From: Rhizophagus irregularis
Lineage: Eukaryota > Glomeromycota > Glomeromycetes > Glomerales > Glomeraceae
Length of the DNA stretch: 64,000 bases
Assembly: GCF_026210795.1 (NCBI RefSeq)
Contig: NC_089454.1
Coordinates: 806,001-870,000, forward strand
Direction of reading: 5' to 3'
The first letter of the stretch is position 1. Every line of letters begins with the position of its first letter. The translations under genes and the position numbers were made by a program. The notes below the pieces were generated by a model. It was given only the letters and a program-made list of their open reading frames with translations. It did no database searches and had not been told where the DNA came from. Positions 36,508 to 47,133 of the stretch are shown here, piece by piece.

Positions 36508-37719
36508 TCAGTGATTAACTTACACTTTACAGGTATTTTATTGTGTAAATCCTGGCTTTTTTTTCGGCTGAGGCTTTTCCCGGTAATAATTGAGTACCTT
36601 TTTAAATACCGCAGATTACCAGAATATAATTCAGACTGAACTTAAAATTTTTTAAGTGAATAAATTATACTTCACTCATCACTGTAGTGGGTTTCTTGTA
36701 ATATCGCCCCTGCGTAAAATGCACTATGGCATCATTTTCACGTAATAAGGATTTTTAAGTACACATTTTCTTGGTTAGATGATAATAATTTCATATTGAT
36801 AAGAAAAATATTGATCTTTTTATCTACTAGATGTTTCGGGTTTTCACGTATCTATGATTGATATTTATAATTGATTGACATTCTTAAATTATGCACTTTT
36901 GAGAATATCGATAATTCAGTAAATTCTATTAAGTTGCGGGACAAGGGTAACGTGCACATGTCATTGGAATTTTCAAATTTTCAAATCCAAACCTTTCCAA
37001 CTGTACATAATAAATAACACTTGCCACTGGGTCGGAAATTGGAAAGATTGGAAATTGGAAGGATTAGAAATAAACTTCCACACTGCCGGTATCGGACGGA
37101 ATTTTTGGAAAGAATAATTACAGTAATTACAATATCACAATAATTTAAATAGCTTTCGTTTTTTAAATATAGATTATACAAACATATATGCATGTAGATT
37201 ATCCGATTCGTTTTCATTCAAGAAATAAAAATCTTAGATTCATAGATTCAGCAATCCGGGAAAACGGTTCATCCTTCCGGATGAAGAATGTGAAGAATGT
37301 CGGACGATCCGCGGGAACCTTTTAAACTTTCATGATACAAAAAAAAAACAAACAAAAAAAATAAAAAAGAAAAAAAGAAAAACGTAAATAATCATTTATT
37401 TATTTTTGAAGATTTTTTAAATTTGTTGTTTTAAGCCATGAGTCATTCATTAATTAATACTAATTAGTATTATTTATTTAAGATCGTAATACAGAATAGA
37501 TCGTGGAACTAAATTTTAACACACGTTTCATAATTTTATAGCACAAATAAAATTTTATTTTTGTTTGGACATGAGTATAATCTTGCCCAATTTTTTCTAT
37601 TGTTATTTATTCTAATAATATTATATAAAAATAAACATGTTTCAAATAATTGATACAAAAATAAGTCTATATAGCAAATAAAAAAATAATAACTAATTCA
37701 TTTTTAATGAAACAGACAT
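36508..37719. other. Intergenic, nothing firm
   Basis: AT-rich spacer. Around 36985-37100 a small set of TTGGAAATTGGAAGG repeats occurs. No gene was seen. Confidence 0.45.
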
Positions 37720-38226
37720 TTAAGAAGATTTAAATTTCACATCATCAAGGTGAAACCAATGCTTGAAGTTAATCACCACAACAGCACGAACAACCGCCTC
37801 ATCAAAGTTAGAATCAGATTTCCATTTCAAATCCAAAGGAAGATTTTTTGGATCCTTTGAAGTATGAGTTAAAGTATTATGTTCACCTATTCCTTCACAT
37901 GACTTATGTTGTAACATTTTATTGTCTAAAGTAAATTCTCCAAAACGAGTACCATTTTTATCTTCAACATAAATGAGAAGACCTTGAAAAGGTTCCGGTC
38001 CATTAAGAGTAGTAACATAATTATCTGATTCTTTCTTTGTCGTAATTTTGTATCCTCCATCTCCTTTTACAATGTTTTCACCATTATTTCCTGCATGAGG
38101 ACTACTATCAACTTTCGTAACATCACAGGTTCCCGCATGTTGTGGGTATGCTTTCACATAATAAGCGAACATTGTGAGAAAAATTATTAAAATGTTGAAA
38201 ACAAATAAGGATTTCTTTGAAACCAT
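37720..38226 (-). CDS. Secreted Reeler-domain protein
   Basis: A single-exon frame of 168 residues. Residues 1-26 form a signal peptide with a lysine start and a long hydrophobic core. The rest fits one Reeler (Reelin N-terminal-like) domain, a beta-sandwich with Cys34 and Cys110 as the likely disulphide pair, the core GPEPFQGLLIYVED, the NTLTHTSK segment and LDLKWKS near 131-137. There is no anchor signal or second domain, so it should be secreted or vacuolar. In animals such domains occur in extracellular and immune proteins; the fungal role is unknown. One Asn-Gly-Thr glycosylation site is at about 91. The coding bias is clear against AT-rich flanks. Confidence 0.8.
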   Translation of the reverse strand: MVSKKSLFVFNILIIFLTMFAYYVKAYPQHAGTCDVTKVDSSPHAGNNGENIVKGDGGYKITTKKESDNYVTTLNGPEPFQGLLIYVEDKNGTRFGEFTLDNKMLQHKSCEGIGEHNTLTHTSKDPKNLPLDLKWKSDSNFDEAVVRAVVVINFKHWFHLDDVKFKSS

Positions 38227-38706
38227 TTTATTTTTTATTTTTTTTCACTGTCTCAGAGAAAGTTAAAAAAGGTTTATAATTTTATTTATTACTTTCTTTT
38301 TTGAAAGAAAAAAAAATTTAATATATCTCGTTATAAAAAAAAAATATCTTAAATAATTACTTAAAATGCATAGCCATAATATACTTTGTATAAGCCTCGC
38401 GGATAAACTCATACAAGCCATCTTTAACTGCGCCACGATAATATTCTAAGTATAAATTCCTCATTATTATATACAAATTTATTACAAAAAAAAAAATAAA
38501 CATTACAAAATTATATACATAACACTGCCATGTATTCAACTAATTTTAAAATATCCCATAATTTATATGGAAAAGACAACGTATAATCCTAAATAAGGAA
38601 AAGGGTTTCGATTTTTCAAATTTCCTTTAATGATTTTGTTCGCTTAAATTTTGACCTAGCAGGAAACGTGATAGTAAACGAAAAAAAAAAATAATAATAA
38701 TTATAA
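38227..38706. other. Spacer between Reeler and HMG genes
   Basis: AT-rich DNA containing the promoter of the Reeler gene and the 3' end of the HMG gene, both on the minus strand. A 60-codon frame here is not convincing. Confidence 0.45.
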
Positions 38707-39327
38707 TTATTGAAAATATCCGAAATGATATTCACAATTCTCTGAATAAAATAGAGGTAAATTATTCGGATCCTCTTGAATATAGTATGTTTGTTGCGGG
38801 AGTATTAGGGGATGATAATATGTCGGAGGTTGATAAAAAGTATTATTATATATATCAAAATTTGATATATATTGGGACTCTTGTGTGATATCTGATACTT
38901 CATTTGTGTCGGTAGAAGAAGTATCATCAATAACATTGCTCTCAGTTGATTCCGGCATAGGAGCGAGAGGCCGCTGTGATATAGTTTCCTTCATATCGAA
39001 AGAAGTCAATACTTTAGCCGTCTTTTGATGTAATCCTTTGGCCTTGAGTGCCAAGCTTTTATACTCTTGCTGTACAAAAGCAGGTTCGAGATTCCATAAT
39101 TGAGATGCCATTTTTGAGATAGTCCTCATGTTGATGTCCTGGACACCATTTTCACGCAATGTTTTGATCACTGCCGTCCGGTACAGCAAAAACTGGTTAG
39201 TGGCTCTTACTGGTAACTTGCCTTTTTTTAAATTAGGCTTTAGCTCACTTTCTTCGATGGGAGGAGGAAAGGGAATTTTAAATGGGAATGTCGAATTAAT
39301 TGGTAATGATTGTATATGGTCATTCAT
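38707..39327 (-). CDS. MATA_HMG-type HMG-box protein, short form (copy 2)
   Basis: An intronless frame of 206 residues. The IPFPPPI lead (18-24) and an HMG box at about 40-103 follow the family plan: RATNQFLLYR, then INMRTISKMASQLW, then FVQQEYKSLALKAKGLHQK. Compared with the other two copies, the usual RxPNAF opening reads RATNQF and the basic patch after the box is weak, so DNA binding may differ. The C-terminus is Tyr/Pro-rich. It is the shortest and most divergent of the three and on the opposite strand. Confidence 0.85.
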   Translation of the reverse strand: MNDHIQSLPINSTFPFKIPFPPPIEESELKPNLKKGKLPVRATNQFLLYRTAVIKTLRENGVQDINMRTISKMASQLWNLEPAFVQQEYKSLALKAKGLHQKTAKVLTSFDMKETISQRPLAPMPESTESNVIDDTSSTDTNEVSDITQESQYISNFDIYNNTFYQPPTYYHPLILPQQTYYIQEDPNNLPLFYSENCEYHFGYFQ

Positions 39328-42300
39328 TTTTAATAAATAATAATTAATAAAAAAATTTAAAATTAATTTTAAGGCTATCCTTATATTTACGCTATATTTA
39401 TAAGAACGCGCAATAAAGTTTTAATTCATTATCGGAAAAACTTACAACTCATTCAGTGATATTACAATTCTCTTAAATTATAACACAAACTACCTGAAGA
39501 TCGGACCAATATTTCGGAAATTATAAAAAATATATAATTCGTTAATAAATAATTATGCAACCAATACGTATCAATCAACAATTGATAATCAATTTTTTTT
39601 TTTCGTCGATTTTCAGAATTTTAATTGATGCACGAAGTTCACATAAACTAAATCACAATATAAATATTATAATAAACCTTTTTAAAAAGATGAGATCATA
39701 GAAATTTTTTTTTTGGGAAATAGCTTATTGAGTCACCAATTAAATAATGTGTAAATAATAATGTGAGGAATTCCCGATTTAGAATCGCTATTGAAAAAAG
39801 GTTCGTTACTTAAGTTCCTAATTTAGAATGTGAACACAACTGCAAAACTTATTTTGGGAATTGAGACTTTTTAGGTCGTAACTTCATAAGAAATGAAAAC
39901 CTTATCTATAAATAAAGAATAGCTCTCGGAAATGCAGATTATCAACAAAAACAATGAAAGTACAATAAGTCATTTGATAAATATTTTTTAACAATAAGTA
40001 AATATGGAAATCTGGCGTTTACTTTAAGATATTTTTTTTTATTAAAGAGTTTATATCTCGTAATTTTTGGGGCCTTCCAGAAAAAAACGCGAATTTGTGC
40101 TATGTAACATAATTTTATTAGGGCATGATGATCAGGCTGAATTATGTAATAGATAAATTGATAAGGCAAGACCGTGCGAGGTTTGATTATGTAAAGGATA
40201 TCTGAGTAAAATTTATGACGAATTAAAAATCAAGATTCTTGTACAATTATTGCATGAATCTGACAATTCTGACATGTTTTTTTTTTTTTGCTTCTGAGAA
40301 TCACGTTTAATACAAACTTATTCTCTGATTGTTTCAAATCATTTTTTTTTTTCAATCAAATTATTACACACATTTGATTATGTTATGATCGTACAAAAAA
40401 AAAAAAAATTTTTAATCGTGCAAATTAAGAGACAAAATACTTTTTTTGTAAATCAAGCAATCAGATGAAAATAATTATGTAAGATTTATGATCATAAAAT
40501 TGTTTGTACCTGAGTAAAAAAAATTATTATTTTTTTTTTCACAAAATTGATATAATGCACACATATTATTTTATGTATTTCATTAAACTCTAAAAAAAGT
40601 TCTTAGATTGAACGTGTAAAATCTTTGGCTTAGTCTGCAAGTTAAGTTGTGTTATAATTTAATTTATGCAAAATGCATCCAATTTATAAATAATAATGTG
40701 GATCGAATCGTGAACGTTATACATATCTATCGCGGCGCTACTGATTTTGTTATTATTTTAAAAGTTTGAAATTCGGTGAAATTGGTGAAATTACAAATAC
40801 GCCGTGTTTATAAGATCCCAAACATAAAAAAAAAACAAAAAACAAACATTAATAAAAATATTTCATGGAGATATTTTATTTGTAATATTTGAAACGAAAG
40901 TTATACCGAATAAAAAAAAACGAACTTAAATCTTATTCATGTACGCCAAAAGGGATTGGTTACACATGAAACATATCATAAGTTTATTCCAGCGAATATT
41001 CTACTTTATATCCTTCTCTGCAATTAATTAAATCATTTATTATATAAAAGATATTACTATTATAACGATACACAGAAAATTTAATTATTGATGGACTTTT
41101 GATCTAACCTTTTAACTAATATCATTATTCATCATCTTTTTTTTTTTCATTCAATACCATGAATAAGAATATTTTCTATTTTTCACGTTTCTAAACAACA
41201 GTGAAAAATATACTCATTTAGTTCAAAAAGTTCTATTATTATCTCAATTACAAATAGCGTTCGAAGATTCTTTATAAGACAAAAGCTTCTTATTATCATG
41301 AAGATTGAAGAAGCGATAAAGTCGCGTTCGAATTGCTTGCACAAGGTAAAATTTTATATTGTCGTAAAAGAACTCTTGGAAAAATCAATAAAAGTTCAAC
41401 ATATTACTTAAATGATGTTTTCATATATTCTCATGTATTAATCAATTCTAATTCTTACTTTTTTAGAGATATTAATTCAACATAATCACTGATTGGGTTA
41501 TTTTTCTACGTAGATTAATTATATTTATGTATTAGTTATTTACTGATCTAGTAGTATATAAATGGGTGATAAAAATAGTTATAAATTTATAGAAATTAAA
41601 GTATAAGCACTTTATTATAGCAGATCATATTAAGAGGTATGTTTTGAACATAATTCAAAAAAATTTTATTGTATATTTATACACAGTATATTTATTAAGA
41701 TTGTTTTTAACCATTAATTTCGTAATTTGATGTAAAGCATTTATAGATGGATCTATAAGGGCTTAGATCATAAGAAGATGTTGATCTAAATACAGAATAT
41801 CACCAAGAGCAAAGTGTGATATTATATTTAAAATATCATAAGGAATGATAATTAGGGTTAAGATCAGGGTTAGAGATTTTGGTTAAGGATTTGCGTTAAA
41901 ATTAGGCTTTATTAGGATTTTTTATACGGTACAAAATACAAGTTTGGTTAAACAAGTTGAAGAAATATTCGTCACAAATTTAGATCACATGGTAGATAAA
42001 AAACGCCATTATCTATTTCTGAAAGTACGTAATTATTGATGTTAAATAAATATCCCTTATCCTTTAATAATAATATATTCATTAGATCTTAATAGTAAAT
42101 TTATTAGAAAAAATGATTATTATTAGTCGAGTTAAAAGACGTTTTAATAACATAATTTAATGAGTTTATAACCATCTTTCAAATAATTGGTAACAATCTT
42201 TGTCATGGTTAACGTCACGTAATGATCATATGATTAGATCAATTTGATTTGAAAATCCTTGTTTCATATGATCATAAAAAAAAATCATTTTCATATGATG

Positions 42301-43082
42301 CTTATCGTTTTGACGAGTAAGCTATATATAAAAATTCAGGGTAAATTATGGGATGGGCTTTTATAAAAAAAAGTGATTAATGATATATGAAAATGATAAT
42401 GATTAAGTTTTGTACGGACAAATCACTAAGATTTTGGTCATACGAAATCATTGTTAAATTTATAAATCCTCCTCTTGTTTCGTAGGAACCTAACTAAACA
42501 CAATCATCGTCTCGTAGTCTCGTGATATACCTTTTTTATAATTTGGATCATATACATGGAGTTGGAATAATAATTTCGGTGCTTTTGTTAATGACATCAT
42601 TCAAATTCGGGTGTTAAAGTTCTTCTTGATTTGGGTGGAAATTTTAGGGATGTTATCAGGTTTCATCGAGTTTGAGATTGAAACAGTTTTCGAGCATGTT
42701 TGAGCATAATTTTATATTTTCAAGATTAAGACATGGCAAATGAAAAAAATACACCTGAGCTCGAACCATTTAATTATACAAATGACTCATCAAACTTTAC
42801 ACGAGTAATTTCAACCGATTTCAACATCTAGAGATACTAATACCTATATCAGTCACTGATCAAGAATCTATTTTATTAGTCATGATATATTCAGAAAGGT
42901 AACACATATAAAAATAATTTCAAACGTATGATTTAAAAATCCGAGTTTTTATAGATGAGTTTGAACTGGATTCAAGTTGGTTTGGAACCTGAACCGAACA
43001 GCTTGAGCAATCTAACATCCCTAAAAAATTTTATTAATTTATAATTTTTTTTTTTTGTATATTTTACTGTAAAAATAATCAT
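39328..43082. other. Long AT-rich intergenic region
   Basis: 3.75 kb without a supportable gene. A short coding-like run at 41297-41345 (reading KIEEAIKSRSNCLHK) and a degenerate TTAGGG-like patch at 41851-41875 were seen, but neither is firm. Confidence 0.45.
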
Positions 43083-43648
43083 TTGAATTTCGAATTTTGT
43101 CGTCGATTCGGGTTAAAAACTGGCACAGAATTTCCTCCATCAAAATTTTATGAAATAGCATCCTTTCTCAGATCAGTTTTACCCAGGAATGTTGAGTTTA
43201 TAGAAAATGTTCTTATTGATGTTTTTCCATTCAAGATCAGAATTCGATTGTGTTCGAATATTTATCACGATTTCGAATCAATTGTAATGAAAGAATATTG
43301 TAAGCTTTTTTAAATTGTTGAAGAAATTATTGGAATATTAATGGAAGTTAGTAAAATATTTAATTTTAGTATTTTTGAATTATTTAAATTTTTATATTTT
43401 TTTATATTTTTTTTGCTTTGGCGTGAATCCCAAGATATTGATTATGAAGTTTGGAACAAACCAAAGGCTAAAAGTTCCGATTGGTGAAATCTAATAACTA
43501 ATGGGTTTATTGATGAACTTTCTGCTGAATATACTGTGTACTGTAAAACAAAACGGCTGATAATTTGTGAAGAAATCGAAGAAACTAAAAAAAAAAATGA
43601 AAACAATGCTTATTTTTGTTTTCAAAGATATTTAAGATATTTGCAATA
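43083..43648 (+). pseudogene. Coding-like remnants, unknown product
   Basis: Two protein-like stretches occur. The first (43083-43313, no ATG) includes PPSKFYEIASFLRSVLP and VEFIENVLIDVFPFKI. The second (about 43500-43648) includes GFIDELSAEYTVYCKTKRL and ends EEIEETKKKNENNAYFCFQR before TAA. A stop and a frame change lie between. The two may be parts of a decayed gene just downstream of the TDG-like gene's 3' end, on the opposite strand. No family was recognised. Confidence 0.3.
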
Positions 43649-43855
43649 AAAATTAATAGATACTTTTTTTAGGGAAGTCACATAATTTGGCTAAGGGTTC
43701 CTTTACATTATATAAAATATTATATAAGCAAAGATAATGTAATTAATTTTATTAATCATTAAAAACTAACATTTTTCAAGGATAATGCTTAAATTCTTAA
43801 TATCCGACCAATCGCAAGTTAAAGGTTATTTTATAATCACATAATTCCCAGTAAT

Positions 43856-45095
43856 CTACCATCTTTTTGCTACAAAAGACTTTGGTGGAGAATAATCCTG
43901 TTCAAGTCTACATTTTTTATTAGGCGAGGTGTCTTCTACGTCATTTTCTTCATAATCATCTTGCTCATTGTTAAATTCTTCTTTGAAGCAAGCATTTATC
44001 AAATCAATGCCTTCTCCCCTTATTCTGGTATCTATAACATGTCGTTCTTCTCTTTTAATATATTTTATACTTTCTTCATTACTATCTTCGTCTGTTTGTA
44101 AAAATGGGATAATCGATTATTTAATAAAAAAGATTTCTAGTTAAGCCTTAAATACCTTTATTATTACCTATAAGCTCTTTCAATTTTTTAAAATACTTTG
44201 TTTTGTTTTGTCTTTTATGTTGAAAAACGCGTCCACTCGTCGACATTACGTAGAAAACCTTTGTATAACCTGTACGATCGTTCCACCGAATAGAAAAATT
44301 TGGTTGTTGACTCCAATCTTCACTTACTATCTTCTTCCTTTTTGTAGAAGAACTAATCCGAGCATTTTGAAAAACTGCAAAAGCCTGAAACACGGCTCTT
44401 CCATTAAAACAAAGAACCTTTGGTCGATACTTTTCGACCTTTTCAAGAAGGTTTGGAAATTCTTGTTTAATCTCTTCAAAAGACAATTTTGTCTAGTATA
44501 AAAAACAATAGTATTAACTACAAAATCTGATCTAATTCCGAATAAACCTTTTATACCTTTGAACGATGTTCTGGTCTCGAAGCTAAAGTTACGATTCCAA
44601 TTTTATAATCTCGTGCAAGACGTTGGTCATCCAAGTAAGTTAAGTGGTCTCCATTTGTCATACCTATATATGTTGATGAATAAAGTACCAATACATCAAA
44701 TTTTTATGATGTGTAAAAAATAAATATAAATACCACTTTCATATAAGGCGTAGTAAAAATGATTATTGGACGACGAATAATGATGTCTTTCTTTAATGCT
44801 TTTCTTTCCGGAAAAGAGACCTACAAATAAAACTAAAAAAATAAAAGGATCTTAAATTTTTTTTTTGATTTCGTAAATTATATATATAAATATTAGTTTG
44901 TTGTTTACCGTTTAAATTATAATCAATAATATCAGGAACAGGAAGTTCACTAGACAGTCTAGACTTATTCGTAGATACTTCTTGATCGCATGTATGATCT
45001 TCCATTTTTTTAGATGCAAGATGTTGAGTTGGTTTACTTTGCGAGAACTTGTTTAAGGAACTTTTGTAAGTTTTCATAGTTCTAGTCACAAACAT
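43856..45095 (-). CDS. TDG/MUG-family DNA glycosylase with altered catalytic motif, 5 exons
   Basis: Thymine/uracil-DNA glycosylase family, which excises mispaired or modified pyrimidines. Exons on the minus strand: 45095-44909, 44832-44734, 44663-44557, 44492-44156 and 44091-43856. All junctions are GT-AG and in frame, giving 321 residues. Family segments are DYNLNVLFVG (59-67), HHYSSSNNHFYYALYESG (79-96), YKIGIVTLASRP, VLCFNG (157-162) and VMSTSGR (213-219). The catalytic GINPG motif reads GLFSG (67-71), so Phe69 sits where human TDG has catalytic Asn140, and Ser replaces Pro. The second loop has STSGR for PSSSAR. The C-terminal tail (244-321) is acidic and holds Ile255-Lys-Arg-Glu, a perfect SUMO consensus; human TDG is also sumoylated near its C-terminus. 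It may be an inactive or re-purposed paralogue. Confidence 0.85.
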
Positions 45096-45479
45096 TGTAA
45101 TAGTTCAAGAATGAAAAAAAAAAATCAAACCGGTTAAGTTTTATATTTTTGATTAAAGCTTCTTGATAATGGATTTTATTGATAGACTTATTTACACTTT
45201 CCACATACTATATAACAGACTCAATGTATAGCTTTTCTACGTGACTTGATGTAGAAATTAATAGTAACTCATATGATCGACTTATAAGTATAAACAAAAA
45301 TTATTTGACATAAATCTGCTCAATAAAATCATTTAAATAATCACTTTTAGATCCTCTTGTTTTTCTCCCGGAAATTCTACGGTTTAAATAATTATACCCA
45401 TTTTGACATGTCATCATGCCATTAGAAAGATATCAATGATGAAATGAACTATTACAATATCGTCAAATTATATATCAGT
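45096..45479. other. Upstream region of the TDG-like gene
   Basis: AT-rich spacer with no element recognised. Confidence 0.4.
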
Positions 45480-46152
45480 AAACATTGTGCATATGGAATG
45501 GCTCTTCCGGCGGGAATGATGATGTTCCAGATGTTTCAGATCAAGAATTGAATTCTGATATTATTCAGTTTGATCGTTCCTTCGCAATAATAAAGTTAGA
45601 GAAATAGTAGATATTGGTTTCACACTATGATCATACAAACCAAAGAGTGAATCGGTATCAGTTCAAGATGTTACCTAGGTGATCTCCAATTATTCCAGTT
45701 GATAGCAGAAGTTAGATGATAATTAAAGTTTCAATCCCGATTGATTAGTTTCAAAGTTTCTTCTGATCCAATGAACTTTATGCTCATCGATGGAGTATGA
45801 AAAAGCAACTACCGCAGAATTATCATCATCTATAACAGGAGCATTTGTTTATGTGTACAGATCCAACAAGAGCTGCAGTGTAGTTATATCCAATTGCGGA
45901 AAGTCCGGAATAAAATACAAAGAAAACCGTAGAATAACTATTCTATAACTAATTAATTCAAATTAACAATAGAAATGTTGGATTGGTAAAAAATTTAAAG
46001 AATCCATCAACTACTTCATTTAGGTCTACCCACTGATCATCAGGGATTGTATGAGCTATATCTTTCATCAGAGGAGGGGAATGATATCATTTTATCTACT
46101 GGTAATGAATCGAAATTAGATATTGAGCAAAATCAATTTTTTAAGATTTAAA
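45480..46152 (+). pseudogene. Decayed coding remnants, unknown product
   Basis: Two stretches look like protein. Near 45495-45608 one reads NGSSGGNDDVPDVSDQELNS then DIIQFDRSFAIIKLEK and a stop. Near 46025-46152 another reads LPTDHQGLYELYLSSEEGND then IILSTGNESKLDIEQNQFF and a stop. The 420 bp between have matching base composition but frequent stops. A degraded gene is the simplest reading. The family was not recognised. Confidence 0.3.
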
Positions 46153-46953
46153 TCAATAATATCTAACACTTCAAATTGCTTTATGATTCAATAATCGGTT
46201 CATATGGTTCATTACTTTTTTGGGAAGTGCGACTCATGGTATCATTCATGTACTCTTTTTTTTAATGAATCGTACTAAATAAAAAGCACTCGTGACCTAT
46301 ATCGAACTGGTAAAGTAAATCAGAAGACCGGATTTTCCCCTCAACTTTAATATCGGTTACGGACCTTTTTTTATCCAAGACATTTATTATCTTATTAAAA
46401 TTTTCCAAATTAAAATAGCGTAAATGCGGTATAACGTATTACAAAGTGCATAGTTATGAAATTATTGAAAAAGTGAGATCGATTGGTGTGATTCCAAATT
46501 AACATTTTTATTTAAAAATAAAATTAAAGACTTAATATATTTCCGGTCATGTGTTACTCATTAATACAAATAAAAACCTTAAGTGTTTGGTGTTTATTAA
46601 TTAGTTTGCACTGTACATCTGATTAATCATTACTTTAAAACACAAATTAGAAGGTTAACGAATAAAATATATTATATTTATTCCTTTTCCCGGTATATTT
46701 ATCCATATTTAACACTTTTTAATGCCTATCTCAATTTTCATTGCATAGCCATTTAATAATGCAAATCTGCAAAATCTGCACCTTTTACATTACATACGTC
46801 AAATGTCGAGACGAGAAAACTTAATAAATAAAAATACATTGTCTTTTTTTTTTAAATCGTCACACAAATAACCATAAAAGTGTAAAAAAGAATGTTTCTT
46901 TAATTTGTATATACCTTAAGTACAAATAAATATACCGTGATATTACGTCGTTA
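46153..46953. other. Intergenic, nothing recognised
   Basis: AT-rich spacer without a gene or element. Confidence 0.4.
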
Positions 46954-47133
46954 CAGTCAACTCTTCAACAAATGCACTCCTATAAATGCATCCACTCCTT
47001 AAATGCATACTATGATTCAAGTCTCAGACTTACAGTCTAATGATCTTATTTTTACTCGGTGCCCTTTTAAAAATGCACGATTATTTATTTATGTCCTAAG
47101 GAGTGCATTTTTATTTTTCGGTACTTCGACCCC
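46954..47133. mobile_element. CAGTCAACT-type MITE, copy 2, right end decayed
   Basis: The left end CAGTCAACTCTTCAACAAAT follows a TA. AAATGCAC / GTGCATTT motifs recur in opposite orientation at 46968-46998 and 47070-47108. The right terminus is not clear, so the element is truncated or diverged. Confidence 0.5.

Noticed and set aside
41851-41875. Telomere-like TTAGGG repeat
   Set aside because: Only two imperfect copies separated by unrelated bases; too short and degenerate.
44208-44501. 97-codon frame on the plus strand
   Set aside because: Antisense shadow of exon 4 of the TDG-like gene.
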